Shown here one piece after another: positions 1 through 12,900 of a stretch of DNA of 64,000 nucleotides (its first letter is position 1; each line of letters begins with the position of its first letter). This DNA is from Hydractinia symbiolongicarpus (Eukaryota; Cnidaria; Hydrozoa; Anthoathecata; Hydractiniidae), in assembly GCF_029227915.1 (NCBI RefSeq), contig NC_079877.1, positions 25,755,851 to 25,819,850 on the forward strand. The letters are read 5' to 3'. The notes under the pieces were generated by a model. That model was not told the DNA's origin, searched no databases, and saw only the letters and a program-made list of their open reading frames with translations. The position numbers were made by a program, and so were the translations under genes.

Positions 1-813
1 ACATGTTAATGTTCAGAGTGGACTAAGAATCTAGTTTTTTTGCTGACGCCAGCAGTACAGTTTTTCACGGATATTGCTGCCTTCTTAGGCGCTGACGTGC
101 GTTATTTCGTTGAGTTAAGGTTGAAAATACGATTACCAAATAATGAACGCTTTCCGCCTGGCTTAAGCTTGTTTAAAAATAGTGATTGCGCAGCTTTACA
201 GATGCAGAACATTGGCCGTTTGACGTGTTTTCCTTATTTGAAAAATGACGATAAACCCGCTTTTCTTTCAAAATTTTTGTCCTAGATTGTTGGAATAAAA
301 CACGAACCAGATAGAGAAAAAATCTAGCGACCATAAAATAATAATAGCCTGGTTAAGAGCATTTTCTCTTTGGCTAAATGCAAAATTAGCTTAGAAGTAA
401 TTAAATTTCTTAAGGGAAACTGCACATTCAAATCAACCAATGAACGCAAAGCGCGTTTGCAATTGTTTATTTAGGTGAGTGGAAACATCCCTTGAAGCAT
501 CGAGCAAGGAGCAGTTTTTTCAAAGTGGTCATGAGAGTGACTTTTATAAAGTTACTAATCTATAGCGCCACTAGTATTTGGCTGTAAATAAACACGTTTC
601 CTACGCAGCACTTTTCTTCACGAGCATACTCTTCCGATTTTTCGGTTTGTTTCCTCCAAGTTGGTGTTATGAATCTTGGAGTCTTTTTTTTTTCCTCCAA
701 GGAAGAATCAACATCGAGTCAACTCGCTACGCGAGAATGACGTCATTTGTAATCCCAATGATGTCATTACATTCATTTTCTGTATTTTATATTGTTTAAC
801 CTCATCCCCCAAG
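1..813. other. No gene recognised
   Basis: No open reading frame here has recognisable domains or splice-consistent continuation. The stretch is AT-rich. Around 737 it contains a perfect CRE-type octamer (TGACGTCA) followed by a diverged one, discussed as a finding. The two short plus-strand frames (about 80 aa at 40-285 and 73 aa at 578-799) show no family resemblance and look like chance frames. Confidence 0.5.
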
Positions 814-938
814 CAACCTCGTCCCCAGGGGCTTTTACCTTTTTGACATCGGGACCGGCGGCGAAAAAACAACTTGTTTAGCCGTCAATTAAGCGCTAGC
901 GGCTTTGAAATAGGCAACAAGCTCTGGGGACGAGGATG
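814..938. mobile_element. Short MITE with CCTCGTCCCCAG inverted ends
   Basis: The sequence starts with CAACCTCGTCCCCAGGGGC and ends with GCTCTGGGGACGAGGATG, giving imperfect terminal inverted repeats of about 18 bp around a 125-bp body without coding capacity. It is more GC-rich than its surroundings, which fits a foreign insertion. No target-site duplication is clear, so the superfamily is left open. Confidence 0.5.
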
Positions 939-1342
939 ATCCCCCAACATATCTGCTTTACAACAGCGTTGCTCTTTCTGATCTGATGTATATCTTTTCT
1001 AAATTACTTTTTTTCCCAACGGAAATTATTGGCAAACATGACACCATCTTTAATCCCAGTGACGTCATTAATATAACTTTTCCTTTTCAAAATAATTTCT
1101 AACGATTCATTTTATAACACAACAGTCAAGGTCATAGCTTAAATATCACGAGAAAAACTCATTGTCACAGCGGCTGAAAAGTTTATTATTGTTATGAGTG
1201 ACGTCATTTCTGCAATTTTTAGAAGCAAGAGTAACAGAACTCAACTGTGACACCACGACACCACGACACCACGACACGAGCCAAGTATTTAAGTATGGCG
1301 TTATTGTTAAATCGTTCACGCGTTGTGATAATCTTTATGTGG

Positions 1343-1975
1343 TAGATAAAATCGTAACGTCCAGAATCGTTACGTGGTGAACAATATCGTTACGTGGTGA
1401 ACAAAATCGTTACGTGGTGAACAATATCGTTACGTGGTGAACAATATCGTTACGTGGTGAACAAAATCGTTACGTGGTGAACAAAATCGTTACGTGGTGA
1501 ACAAAATGGTTACGTGGTGAACAAAATGGTTACGTGGTGAACAAAATGGTTACGTGGTGAACAAAATGGTTACGTGGTGAACAAAATGGTTACGTGGTGA
1601 ACAATATCGTTACGTGTTGGATAAGATCGTTACGTGGTGAACAATATCGTTACGTGGTGAACAATATCGTTACGTGGTGAACAAAATCGTTACGTGGTGA
1701 ACAAAATGGTTACGTGGTGAACAAAATGGTTACGTGGTGAACAAAATGGTTACGTGGTGAACAAAATCGTTACGTAGTGAACAAAATGGTTACGTGGTGA
1801 ACAAAATCGTTACGTGGTGAACAAAATGGTTACGTGGTGAACAATATCGTTACGTGTTGGATAAGATCGTTACGTGATACATAAAATCGTTACGTTATAC
1901 ATAAAATCGTTACGTGGTATAAAAAATCCTTACGTGGTAGACAAAGTTTTATGTGATAGATAAAATCGTAACGTG
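1343..1975. repeat. 20-bp tandem repeat (minisatellite), about 30 copies
   Basis: The unit is close to ATCGTTACGTGGTGAACAAA and keeps exact 20-bp register across the central 500 bp. Units vary mainly as ATCGTT versus ATGGTT and ACAATA versus ACAAAA. A rare variant (GTGTTGGATAAGATCG) occurs at about 1614 and again at about 1854, exactly 240 bp (12 units) apart, implying that a 12-unit block was duplicated. Flanking copies decay gradually at both ends. It is not a CRISPR array because there are no unique spacers. Confidence 0.95.
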
Positions 1976-3481
1976 GTTACGTGATAAAAGTTATTTTTGG
2001 TAGATCATCGTTAGATTATTTCTCCAAAATAAGATGTAGCTAATGAAAATCATAAATCTCTACTAAGTTCGTTGTCTCCAACTTATGATCCGCTGGGCTA
2101 GCGTTTTGAACTTTGAATTCTAGTTTTATTAGACAACTATTTCTCAGATACCTGTCACTGTTATTGGTACCAGGTCTGTTAGCAAAGCTATATTTGGGAA
2201 GTTTTTATTTCCTACACAGTGTAATCCTTTACACTTTTTGTGCCGTGTGCTATAAGCGAATCTACAAAGATGACTGGTATTAAGTAACCCACTGTTCTTT
2301 CTTGAATGTTTCTCATGGCTTTGTAGTATCTCCTTTAAACGCGTTTGTTGCAGCACGCGGGATTCTTGAGCTGATTACAATAAAATTTAGAAAATTTAGT
2401 GCTTTTGACCAAAAATTACATACCTGCTCAAAATGATTCATAGAAATCAGTAAAACGAAAAAATTAACCAACGAAAAAATTTAAATTCGAATGAATCATG
2501 TATTGGACACTCACGCTTAAATATGAGAAAGTTAAAGGTTTTTCAGTTATGTATGAGATTTTATTGCCAAAAATATGGAGAAATGAAGAGATTTCACTTG
2601 TATTTTCGTACTAAAAACAAGCAACGCAGAACTTAATGGTTTTGGTTTACAAATAAATAAAAAAATTGGCGGTAAAGTTTTTGCGGATATAAGAAATTAA
2701 AAATTTTACGGTAGAAATATTTCGCGTAAAACCGATTTTTTAATTTTTTATACAGAACTTATGCATATACGATGTCCGCAATATTCTTCTGCAAATAATT
2801 TGTACAGTTTGTGGAGAATCTGTTTTGTAGGGGATTTTAGAGTTTTTCGGAGCGCAACAACATAGCTCAAACAACACCAACACAAAGAAATCGAGTCACG
2901 AATTGTCTTTCCCCTTTAATAACACACAACGGTGTAAAAATCAGACTAACATTCCAAAATAAAACAATATTAATTCTGCAGCCATCATAAAAATATATGA
3001 AGCTTAAAAGGAACAACAAACATATAAAAGTAATAGCTACAAACACTGCGAATCAATAACAGGCACCCCGTGAAAAAAACCGACGTTCGGCCGACGCATT
3101 CTAAAAGAAATAGAATGACATTTAAAACAGTTGTGTTTTCTCTTTTCGTTAATGAAGTGGTAAATCTTACCGAAGTGATATAAGACAAACCCGAATCCAA
3201 AAAAATTCAACTTCTGCATAAAAAATTAATCCCTTTATATGAAGAAATTACAAAAGACAACGAAGAACACCACATTCAAATTTTCACAAATATATGAAAA
3301 ACAACAAGCGAGAAGTAGACACGTATACACTCACACACCATGATTAAAATATATATTAAAATATATTGTACAGCATACGTAACATAAAGTGATCAGTATT
3401 AGGATAACACAAGATATATGTTATATATACTACACATAAATAACAAAATATATTACTTATCAGTAATAACCAATCTAAATC
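1976..3481. other. AT-rich intergenic sequence, no gene recognised
   Basis: Only short frames without domains occur on either strand. No exon consistent with neighbouring genes was found. The sequence lies downstream of the minus-strand tetraspanin gene. Confidence 0.5.
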
Positions 3482-3717
3482 TCTTATATTAATACCCGTA
3501 AGCCGTCTGTCTGTTTGGAACGCAAAGTTGGGTTACACGGAAAGACGAAATGTGATATATAAAGGACGGGCGAAAACCTGGCTTTTTATTCCCGGGATAC
3601 CAAATTGTCTCTTACACTATTACTCGTAAAAAAGCAAATGCGATATATTTCTATTAACTTAGTTGTAACAATTTTGAGGACGGGCAAACACGTGGATTTT
3701 TCTAATGCCTTACGACT
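3482..3717 (+). mobile_element. Diverged mini-Helitron-like element
   Basis: The stretch opens TCTTATATTAATACCCGTA, continues with the GTCTGTCTGT motif and the 'aaaggacgggcgaaaacc' segment shared with the copies at 7730-7863, 54733-54838 and 59243-59388. It then contains a second version of the 3' segment (ggacgggcaaacacgtgga) near 3678. The expected CTAG terminus is degraded to 'cgactatt'. It is the oldest or most rearranged of the four copies in this window. Confidence 0.5.
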
Positions 3718-3968
3718 ATTCTGAAATAAAGAAAATATTAAAAAAATGACATTTAAAATGTGAAGGTCATGTTAAGGTATGGCAGACGATATAGTACTTC
3801 TTGAATATTTCCATAACCTGCGAAAAACGATGTCTTCTTTTATAGATCATGATGGCCAATTTCTTAATTATTTTTAATCATACTAAGGTTTATAAAAAAA
3901 GATCTAAATTAAGTCCCACGACACAAAAAGAAACCAACTTTTAATACCAATTACAGTACTGCGTTATA

Positions 3969-6900
3969 TTACATTTGCTCATAACTCGATTTGAATTGTT
4001 TCGTCAAGATGTAAGCGCATACCACACCCAAAATCTAAAATAAATAAATAAATTTAACTTCCGGAAATCTAGCTAGGATATCTAAAAATAAGATGGTTTT
4101 ATACTGTCACTTGGTTTAGCGTATTTTGTTCCACGACAGGCAGAACACAGTACGTAAGAGGTAAGAAACATAACAAGGAATAACTCTTCTTGTGTCAGTT
4201 TCTCACAAAGAAAGGTTAATTAGGTTTAGGAGGGTGGGAGGTAAATTATTTTTTTGTATTTTTACTTACACATCCTTGTACTAATTTCTGCGCATCTAAC
4301 ATGTAGGATTTAGGCCAAATACAAAAAATTTGACCAAAACCCAAAGAACTTAAATTAATTAAAAACAGCGAAATCGCAATTTACACAAAAATAAAAAAAT
4401 GCCCACGAAACTTATATTCTGCGAAAACAAAACGGATAAAAAGAAAGGATTTTGGGTTATCGATTAAGTGATCAGTAACGAAACTTTGCAGCTTCTTCCA
4501 ATATTACTAAATTAATAAATCGCGATTTTTGTAAAAATTTATTACTCGCGAAATACGATCACCCATTAATTGCAAAAATTACTTAATTAAGGGAGAAACT
4601 AAATTAATTCGCACGATGTACCGCTACTTCCAAAGTAAAAAAAAACGTTAAAACAATGCAATGTCAAACCTGAAACAAGGCGATTCCCAAAGCCACGCCA
4701 CCTATGAGAAGGAATTTACCCTTCGCTTGATCCAAGAGTTCGTTATAACAACCCTAAAAAATAAAAACAGCTGTGGAGATAAGAAACTTACATTCTCAAG
4801 TAAATTTTAGGATTAATGACAATCAAGGTAATTTTAAATCATGGCTAGCAAGCATCTTATTTAACGTTGAACTTACTCAAGGGTTTTTTTATAATTATTA
4901 AGAGGCTCTTGTATCGTACATGTACTTGTATCGTACAGGTTGCCTCGAAAAATGTAAAGCAAAATTCCCTGATATATAGTCAAAATTTCGTGTCCGTTTC
5001 ATTCAGGTAACTTCCGCACAAAAACTTATGCCGATTTTCCCTCACTTTTTAAAAAATGTTTTTCGGCATTTTCCAGGGTTTTGGGAAACTCTGAAATACA
5101 CAGCAAGTACAAAAATTACATAAGAACGCTGATAAATCCTTTAAACATTAGCTGTGCCAAAGCAATTAGGTTGCAAAAATGTTAATATGGAAATACTTTA
5201 AAGACTAAAACATGTCCTGAGAAAATAGGTGTACCTTCTTACAGCATAGACCTACTTGCGAAAAACCACATAGACACTTTTTTGTGGTTATAAACCTTTT
5301 TCAACACTTCGTAACTAGTTTTACACTTGACCTTAGCAGTGTAAATTTCAGGAACAAGACTCCAAAAGAACAGGCCTTAGGTGTTAAAAACAACACAGTC
5401 TCGCAGTCTCACACTGAAAGGCTTGATAACGCACAGGAGAAACTTGAGAAGATTTGAACTCTAACAATTCGTAAATTTATTTAAATTGAAAAAAAAAGTT
5501 TTCTTTTGAATAAACTGTGCAAGTTCTGCTGTAAATTGAGGTTTCCTGACAAATTCAGCCTCAATGAGCAAACAAAAATCAACATACGTGTGTGTGTATT
5601 CCCATCTTGTCCGGTGTAAAACCATTTAAATCCTTGTAGTGACAATCCGGTGACCCCTGATTTTTACAACATGTTTTTGGAACAGACTTAACTGTCGAGT
5701 TACTGGCAGAGGAGTTGAAGAAATCTTTGTAGGAGTTGACACCGCAGCATTTAACTTTTGCTTGTATTTTATCCAATCCTTCCTATGGCAGAAAGTTAAG
5801 GTTAGTGACAATAACATATGAAAAAGAAGATTTTTCCCAAACTTTTCAAATTTGCGATGTATTGGCAGAAATTATTTTTTTCCCCACCTAGATAAGACAA
5901 TCGAGTGAAAGCGATTACACAGAAAACGAGTCCAACGTATTTCACGGGTCCTTACTACTCCACAGACTTCATATTGGAATGACAGTATATTCTTACTGAG
6001 AAGGCAACGATAGGAATTGATTTTACCTTGAGATCTTTATCAGTTTTGTAATTATCAACAGCATTTCTTAGACCTTTTTCCAGACCTTTTTTAAGCTGAA
6101 ACAAAATATATAAATAATGATTAACCAAAGCCTCGCATTTTTTGCATAAAATTAGCTCTGCCACTGTATTTAAAGAGTATGCCTATAACTAAAAAAAAAA
6201 CTTAAAAGTACAAATTAAACATGTGAAAAAAAGAAAAAAGCGTTAGCCAAATCTAGATAGTACCTTTTTTTTAAACTTAAGAACAAAACCGATAATTTAT
6301 CACCGTCCGAAAATGAAAAAAAAAACTTCAGTAAATGTTTTATGAGACAAATGTTGAAGTTTTACCAGTTTAAAGGAGAACTAACGAAAAAAAACTATAT
6401 ATATGTTTTTTATGCAATAAAAACATTTGAAATGTTTGAAATTCTTGGCTGTTTTGGTCTAAATTTCGCCTCCATAAAATGATATTACGGTTGCAAACAT
6501 ATTTTGTTGATTTTTGACATCGTATGACAAACATAGCCCAAGATTTGCAGAATAATAAATGAAGTTTTAGTCGCAATGAGTAAAGACTTCCCTGCTTCAT
6601 ATGCTCACCAGAATATACCAAGACCAAATTAAAAAAGTTCTAAGTACAGTACAGTACAAATCTGCACTGCTGCAAATGTAAAATTGTGTTGTTATTCCAA
6701 ACTTTAAGAAGTGAAAATGTTGCAAGGAATACAAAAACTTGCTTGATACAAACTTTGTCCAGTACAAAAAAATTTTTTGTTTTGTTTTAATTATACTCAG
6801 ACAAACCCAGGAGACCATCAACCCTCGCTTCTTTCATTCAGCATGGATTTGTTTACATCCTGTTGGAAGTACATCACACAAGTCAGTAGTTTGTTGGACA

Positions 6901-9900
6901 GAAAACTCTCAGTGACACTGTCATGGCCATCAATTTGACCTTAAATATCTTGAGAATCAAGAATCACAAATTTTTTATCCACACTATAATAAACAATTAA
7001 TCCCACTTGTCATCAATCATTAGTTCTTCTTTAACCATGAAGTTTTTAATAACAGTTATATACAAAATTTTTACATACTATTTTATCTACAAAATTTATT
7101 CGAAAACGAAACTATTTATGCCAAGAAAGGTCATATTCTGGCTAGCACAATGCCATATATATATAGTATACAAACATTGTTAAATCAAACCTTGTTTCTG
7201 AAAGCATATCCAGTGATAGCACCAATCATTTCAATGATGAAGATAACAATGAGCACAAACATGTACTAAAAAAAACAAAAAGGTTATGGCAATGTCTGTT
7301 ATTTTACGCTATACACAAACAAGCACTTGGACTTAAGCTCAATGTTTCTTAGTTTTTTCGAGAAATAAGCCTTTAGTTTCTGGTTATTGGAGAAGAATAT
7401 GTCTTAGAAAAAAATTGTTTCTTAAAAAAAATTGTTTCTTAGTTTTTTGCCAATTTGAGCCTATGTTTGTTGTTTGCATGTTTCTTGTAAAAAAAAAACG
7501 TGTATACTAACAATGCACGGTGTTAATCCGTCTATTTGTGAGCCAAAATGGTAGGTGCGAAGAATGGTAGGCTAATTGCTATGGATTTTACACATGCTTA
7601 ACACTCTGTATCAGAATTACCCCATGATGACAGTTTGATCTTTTGATAACTTGTTGACAAAATACAGCAAAGTTGTAGGCTTCAAGACATTTTTAAGTTT
7701 GACAGCATTGTACATTGCTTTATACATGACTAGTCGTTAGCCCGTGGAAAAATCCATGGGTTTGCCCGTCCCTTTTATACCGCATTGTGTGCATCTCGCT
7801 ACTTGCACAGCTAAGCTACCATTTTGCGTGACGGACAGACGTATACGGGTATTATAATATAGATAAAATGTATGGTTCATGAAAGTCTAGACTACTCTAC
7901 ATACAAAAGCCCCTTGTCAGTTTCATTTTAAAAATAGGAGAGTTGATGGCTTTGTGCAAAAGCATTGCAATTGTTTTGTTGATTAGTGGACAAGCATGCA
8001 AAAATATTACTGAACAAGACTGCAAATATTTTGGTGTTTTGGCATTCTGTTAAAATAGCACATTATTCATTATTCTTAACTAAATTAAGCCTAAAAAAAT
8101 TACCGTCTCTGTTGTTGCTAGATGTTATGGAGAGTAATTTCTGTCCTTGCGCTTTTTAAATATTGTTTAACAAAGAGTAAGATAAAAGAGAGAATGTCAA
8201 AGACTCGATTAGGTAAACATTTGAACTTAATGACCAATAAAATTTCCGAAAGTATAAATAGATAAGTTTAATTAAGAAATAAAAATAATATATAGCACAA
8301 ACAAATTTCTTACAATCTTCAAAGCCCAAGAATGTTCTTTCACTGCTGCCCAGCAACCAACAAATCCAATTAAAACAATAAAGACTCCACAGCCAATCAT
8401 AATATAAGGACCAAGATTGTAATTAATATCAGTTGACAATTTCATTATGTCATTGAAAGCAAACTTGGTCAGTATTCCAATAATCAGCAATGCCAGACCA
8501 GTCAACTAAAATTGAAAACAACATTTTTAATGTTTTTCATTTCACAGCATGAAACCGGTGTAAAGCGCAACTTTGAAGAATTCAGGAATAATTGCTGGTT
8601 TCTACACCAGCGAATTTTATATGTATATTAGCCTGAGATACGCAGACACAATTAAGGTCAGCGCTCTACAACACAACTCCATGCAACATCCAACTGCCCA
8701 CACAGAATACAATCTACCCAATTTTCCTCACATGGCTTAACCAGGTGCTATGGTAACATTCACTTACCCATTCTCTGTTCACCACATGGTGTGAGTACAA
8801 GAACAAGTTCATAAATATCAGACACTGATTTGGACATGGCAAAAAAATAGTTATGTCTCTTTTTGTTTTGGGGTCACAAGCTGATAAAACCTAACACTTT
8901 TGTAGCTTTAAAGTGTTATATTTTTATCAATTTGTGTCCTGGAAAAATATGCAAAATTGCTCAGAAAGTTCCTAAAAACATCATATTCAAAGCAAAATAC
9001 ATAACTCATAAAAATAAGGAGTTTAGAGCATTTTTTATTAATTCTGGGCTTTTTATCAATTTATTGTTCCTGAAACAAACGTTAATAACTATGTTAATAT
9101 TTGCAGTTATGAAACAGGGATTTCATATTCAGGAACTTCTGACTATAATGCTAAATCTAAAATCAAATTGGTTTTTTAACCTATTCTTCATAAACATTTT
9201 CTGATAAACTTAAAACAACTGATACCAATGTCCAAAAAACATTAAAATATGGTCCGATATTAATGAACTTGTCCACAACCTTACCATAATGGGTGCTTAC
9301 ATAAAGTTGTAAAAGTTGTGTTATTCACTGCATGGAATAGATTTGTGTACAGCTATTGCATTTTTATGATTTTTTGCACATCATAATTCTGTGACCTTTG
9401 AAAAAATAATTCTGCCTCTCTAATATTCCTGCCTCACTAGCAAACATGTCTAAGGTGGAAACGTTAATCCTGTGAAGGGAGTATTAAAGTATTAATGTTG
9501 ACAATTTATTTTGAAAAGGTTTCTTTTTAATTGGTTTTCTTTAATTATGACAGATATGGTGGTCACTGTTTATGTTATATTTTGCCATCTCCACAATTTG
9601 CACACATATCCATTGTTCTTAAGGTAAAATTAAAATATTAGGTCAAACTTTTGTTCCTTCAGGGCTTATTTCTTTTAGTTCTTAAATTTCAACGTTGCGA
9701 AAATGAAAACCAATGAATATGAAAAATCAGATTTTATCTGTCAATGTCTTAACCCTTCCCACCCCAGGCTTTTTTTAACACATTATGTCCCTGATCCAAG
9801 GCGTTTTTAGCAAAAAAACACATTTTTCGTAAATTTCATAATATTAGTCTAAAATAAACCTTAACAACTAATTTAAAGCAAATACTATGTTTAAAACACA

Positions 9901-12900
9901 TGTAAGGTATTTCTCTTTTTTTAAAAATGGTCATAAAGCATTAACTAAGTCCCGGTTCGACTCCGGTAATAGACAATTCAGTAAGAATTGTAAGTATATA
10001 AAAGGAAAGTTGGCAATCCGTCTATTAGCCATGCTCAAATTGTGCTTATTGGACCACAACCTATGCTTAGTTAGTGCTTTAGACCAGCAAATAAAAGGAA
10101 TGTAAGAGGAACTTCTTATCAAATATATAAAACATAATTTTGAGATATATAAAACATAATGTAGCGTGTAAAATGAAAAAAAAAACAACTTCGTTTGGAA
10201 CTCAAAGTTTCATGCGTTCTTTGAACACAATCTTCAGCCAACTGACTAAAAATTTACAAAGTTAACGTTTAATATTCAATATCATGTTCTCACGTATATG
10301 CAATGACTTCATTTGACGTCAGTCATTAGTGTCAAAACTGGCCAACAAGAATTTGTTTTGGTGTCTACATTTTGATATAAGTTCATTTTTATGGTTCAAA
10401 AGGATGTTTCCTTTAAAGGTTAAAATTTCATACTTTTCGTTAAGGCAGAGGTTACAGTTTTTTAATTGGGTTTATACGGGGAACATTTTTTGATAATTTT
10501 CCATCGAATTTTCGGTGTTCCTTTGTTTCTTTGTTATCAAAAGAAGCATATAACTTCTTGTTACCAGATTTCCATTGCCCCATGTTCCAACCAGAAGGGT
10601 TTGGTTCCTTTCTAGCTTTCTTCGAACTAGGTTCTGCCAATTCATCATTATCAGTTGAACTTTCATCAACACATTCTTCCCCACCATCAGGAAATCCCAA
10701 AAAATCGTCGTCTTCACTATCATTCTGGCCAAATAATCTGTTAATTGGATCATCACTTGCTACTAAATTCTCATCGCTATCCTCTTCAAGGTTTAGTTCA
10801 TTAATGGAGAGGCCAAATGATGCATTACTGCTGCTAAAAGGCGTAGATCCAGAGCTACAGCATGCGCTAAATCCAGTCGTCATCTTTGTTTTAATTTTGA
10901 AAAGCAAATCTGCATAACTTACGGTAGCCGAATTTAAAAATCGCCAGATCGGGCGCAAATGAGAGATAAATTATTCTAGTGTTAAAAAAAATCGATCTTG
11001 TTAGTTTTAAAGATACAGGGCAGCCGTGTGGGCCGTTCAAAGTGGTCCTAGTGAAATCCCGGACCTGTCTGGGATCAGGATTATTATAGCGCAGCAATAT
11101 CCCGGACTAGTCCGGGAACGGGACGTGAAGGGTTAAGTTAGACAGTTATTAAATTCATGGGTCATTCAAGTGAGATTTGTCAAAAACTAAATTTTTATTT
11201 CAAAACTTTCGAAACCTCAAAAGGTGTGATGATTCTTAAAAAAAAAATCACATCCCATGGATTATTATGTGGCTTTTTTTATATAAAGGATAATTTTTAA
11301 TGTTTGTTTTACTACTTTCAATTTTTAGGAAAATTTCAAAGAAATTTTAGGAATTTTAAAATCTGAAAATCATCTTACTCCCCTATATTAGTTTGGCAAT
11401 GTTATTTTTATGCTAAATAATCGAAAGGAAAGGTGTTTTTAAAACAAATATTTATTTTTCAAATGAGAAAATTAAGGCTTTATCCTACCAACCAGTGCAT
11501 ATTAATATCTATTATGAATGAAAACACACCTGCTGCATGGATTCTATGTAAATTGATATTTCTCAAAAGTGAAAATTATTCCTGGGAAACAAAAAACAAT
11601 TATCTATTCGCACCAATATTTATTGTGCAGGTTGTCTAACCATTACCAGCATAGTGAAAAGGTGTTTTGTTAAACAGAGTTCACCATTGTTTTGTTTTTA
11701 TTTTTTATTTTGAAAGTGCTCCTAAATAATTAAAATTAATAAAAGTTTTATTAAACTGTCTAAACTCACCTAGGGAAACTGTGTGTTGTGAAAATGTTTA
11801 GTGTAATTTTAGTTTGTTTATGTCTACACATAAAAAAACACATTAAAAATACATCTATATATTAACCTCTTTTTATTCTTACCTATAGATAGACTGGCTT
11901 TTTTAACCTTGGACTAAAGAGATTGAAATTTCTTGGCATAACTGATATAAGAATTAAAATCTACCTTACTTCCATTTTTACTTCAATTATTATATAAAAA
12001 AACTCAGAGGGTATAAAAAACTCATACACAATATTTTTTGCATTTAACACAAATTAATTGCAGCAGGTGCAAGCTTTCAAGTAGCCATCTAAGTTTTTAA
12101 GGAAAAAATCATAGAAATGTTGATCTCCAATGCCGATCCTAGTTTTAAATAAAAAATGACAGTAACTGCATAATGATTAAGTAAACTTATTATGTAGTAA
12201 AAATAATAAATGTCAAAGATTAAGCCTTGGGGAACACGATTTTTCATGTTTAAAATTTGAGATTTAAACTCTGAATTATAACTTGTTTGTTAATTGAGTA
12301 AGATCGTAACTATAAGAGTTAGCCATGTTTTATATAATAATTAGGTTTTAATGACAAAAATTTTTATGATTAGCAGCATTGAATAAAAATGCTACAAGCA
12401 AATTGTCCATTGTCTATACAGATGCATTGCTTCTGTCAAACTGATAAGGGTGGAGATGGTAGAATGCTTACTTCTGAATTCAAATAAATAATTAAAAATG
12501 TTATATTTTTCTAAAAATTAAACTAGGCAGTTTGTAATTAATATTTTAAAGACCTTATTAATATTAGTAAGTAATGAAATAGGTCAGTAAATTTTACCTC
12601 AATTGGTAAATTTAATTTTGTAGAAACACACCTTTATTTTTTGGTTATTTATTTGCCATAAAATGTCAGAAAAAGTATTAATATTTTCTTTCAGCAGGAT
12701 GGTGGGCACGTTGTTAGGACCATTCCCTTTCAGTATCTATTGTGATACATCCAAGTTGACTTTCAGCAAGGATCGTAAAACATGTGATTTTTATTATATA
12801 TAGTTTTATAGTTGGTATTGGCAGTTGGTAGGTTAACGAATATACATTTTTGTATTAGAATTTTTTATCTAGAAATACATAGCTTTATTACATGTTTTAA

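Noticed and set aside
1343-1975. CRISPR-like array
   Set aside because: The 20-mers are directly adjacent with no unique spacers, and the genome is eukaryotic.
8863-9204. 113-codon plus-strand frame in tetraspanin intron 1
   Set aside because: The start is not convincing, composition is low-complexity and AT-driven, and no domain is visible.
9905-9985. Possible tRNA because of the B-box-like GGTTCGACTCC at 9955
   Set aside because: No plausible A box, acceptor stem or anticodon arm could be drawn. It lies inside the piggyBac-like element and is probably chance or a decayed tRNA fragment.
10531-10917. Plus-strand 128-codon frame
   Set aside because: It is antisense to the acidic transposase-like frame; its serine richness mirrors that frame.
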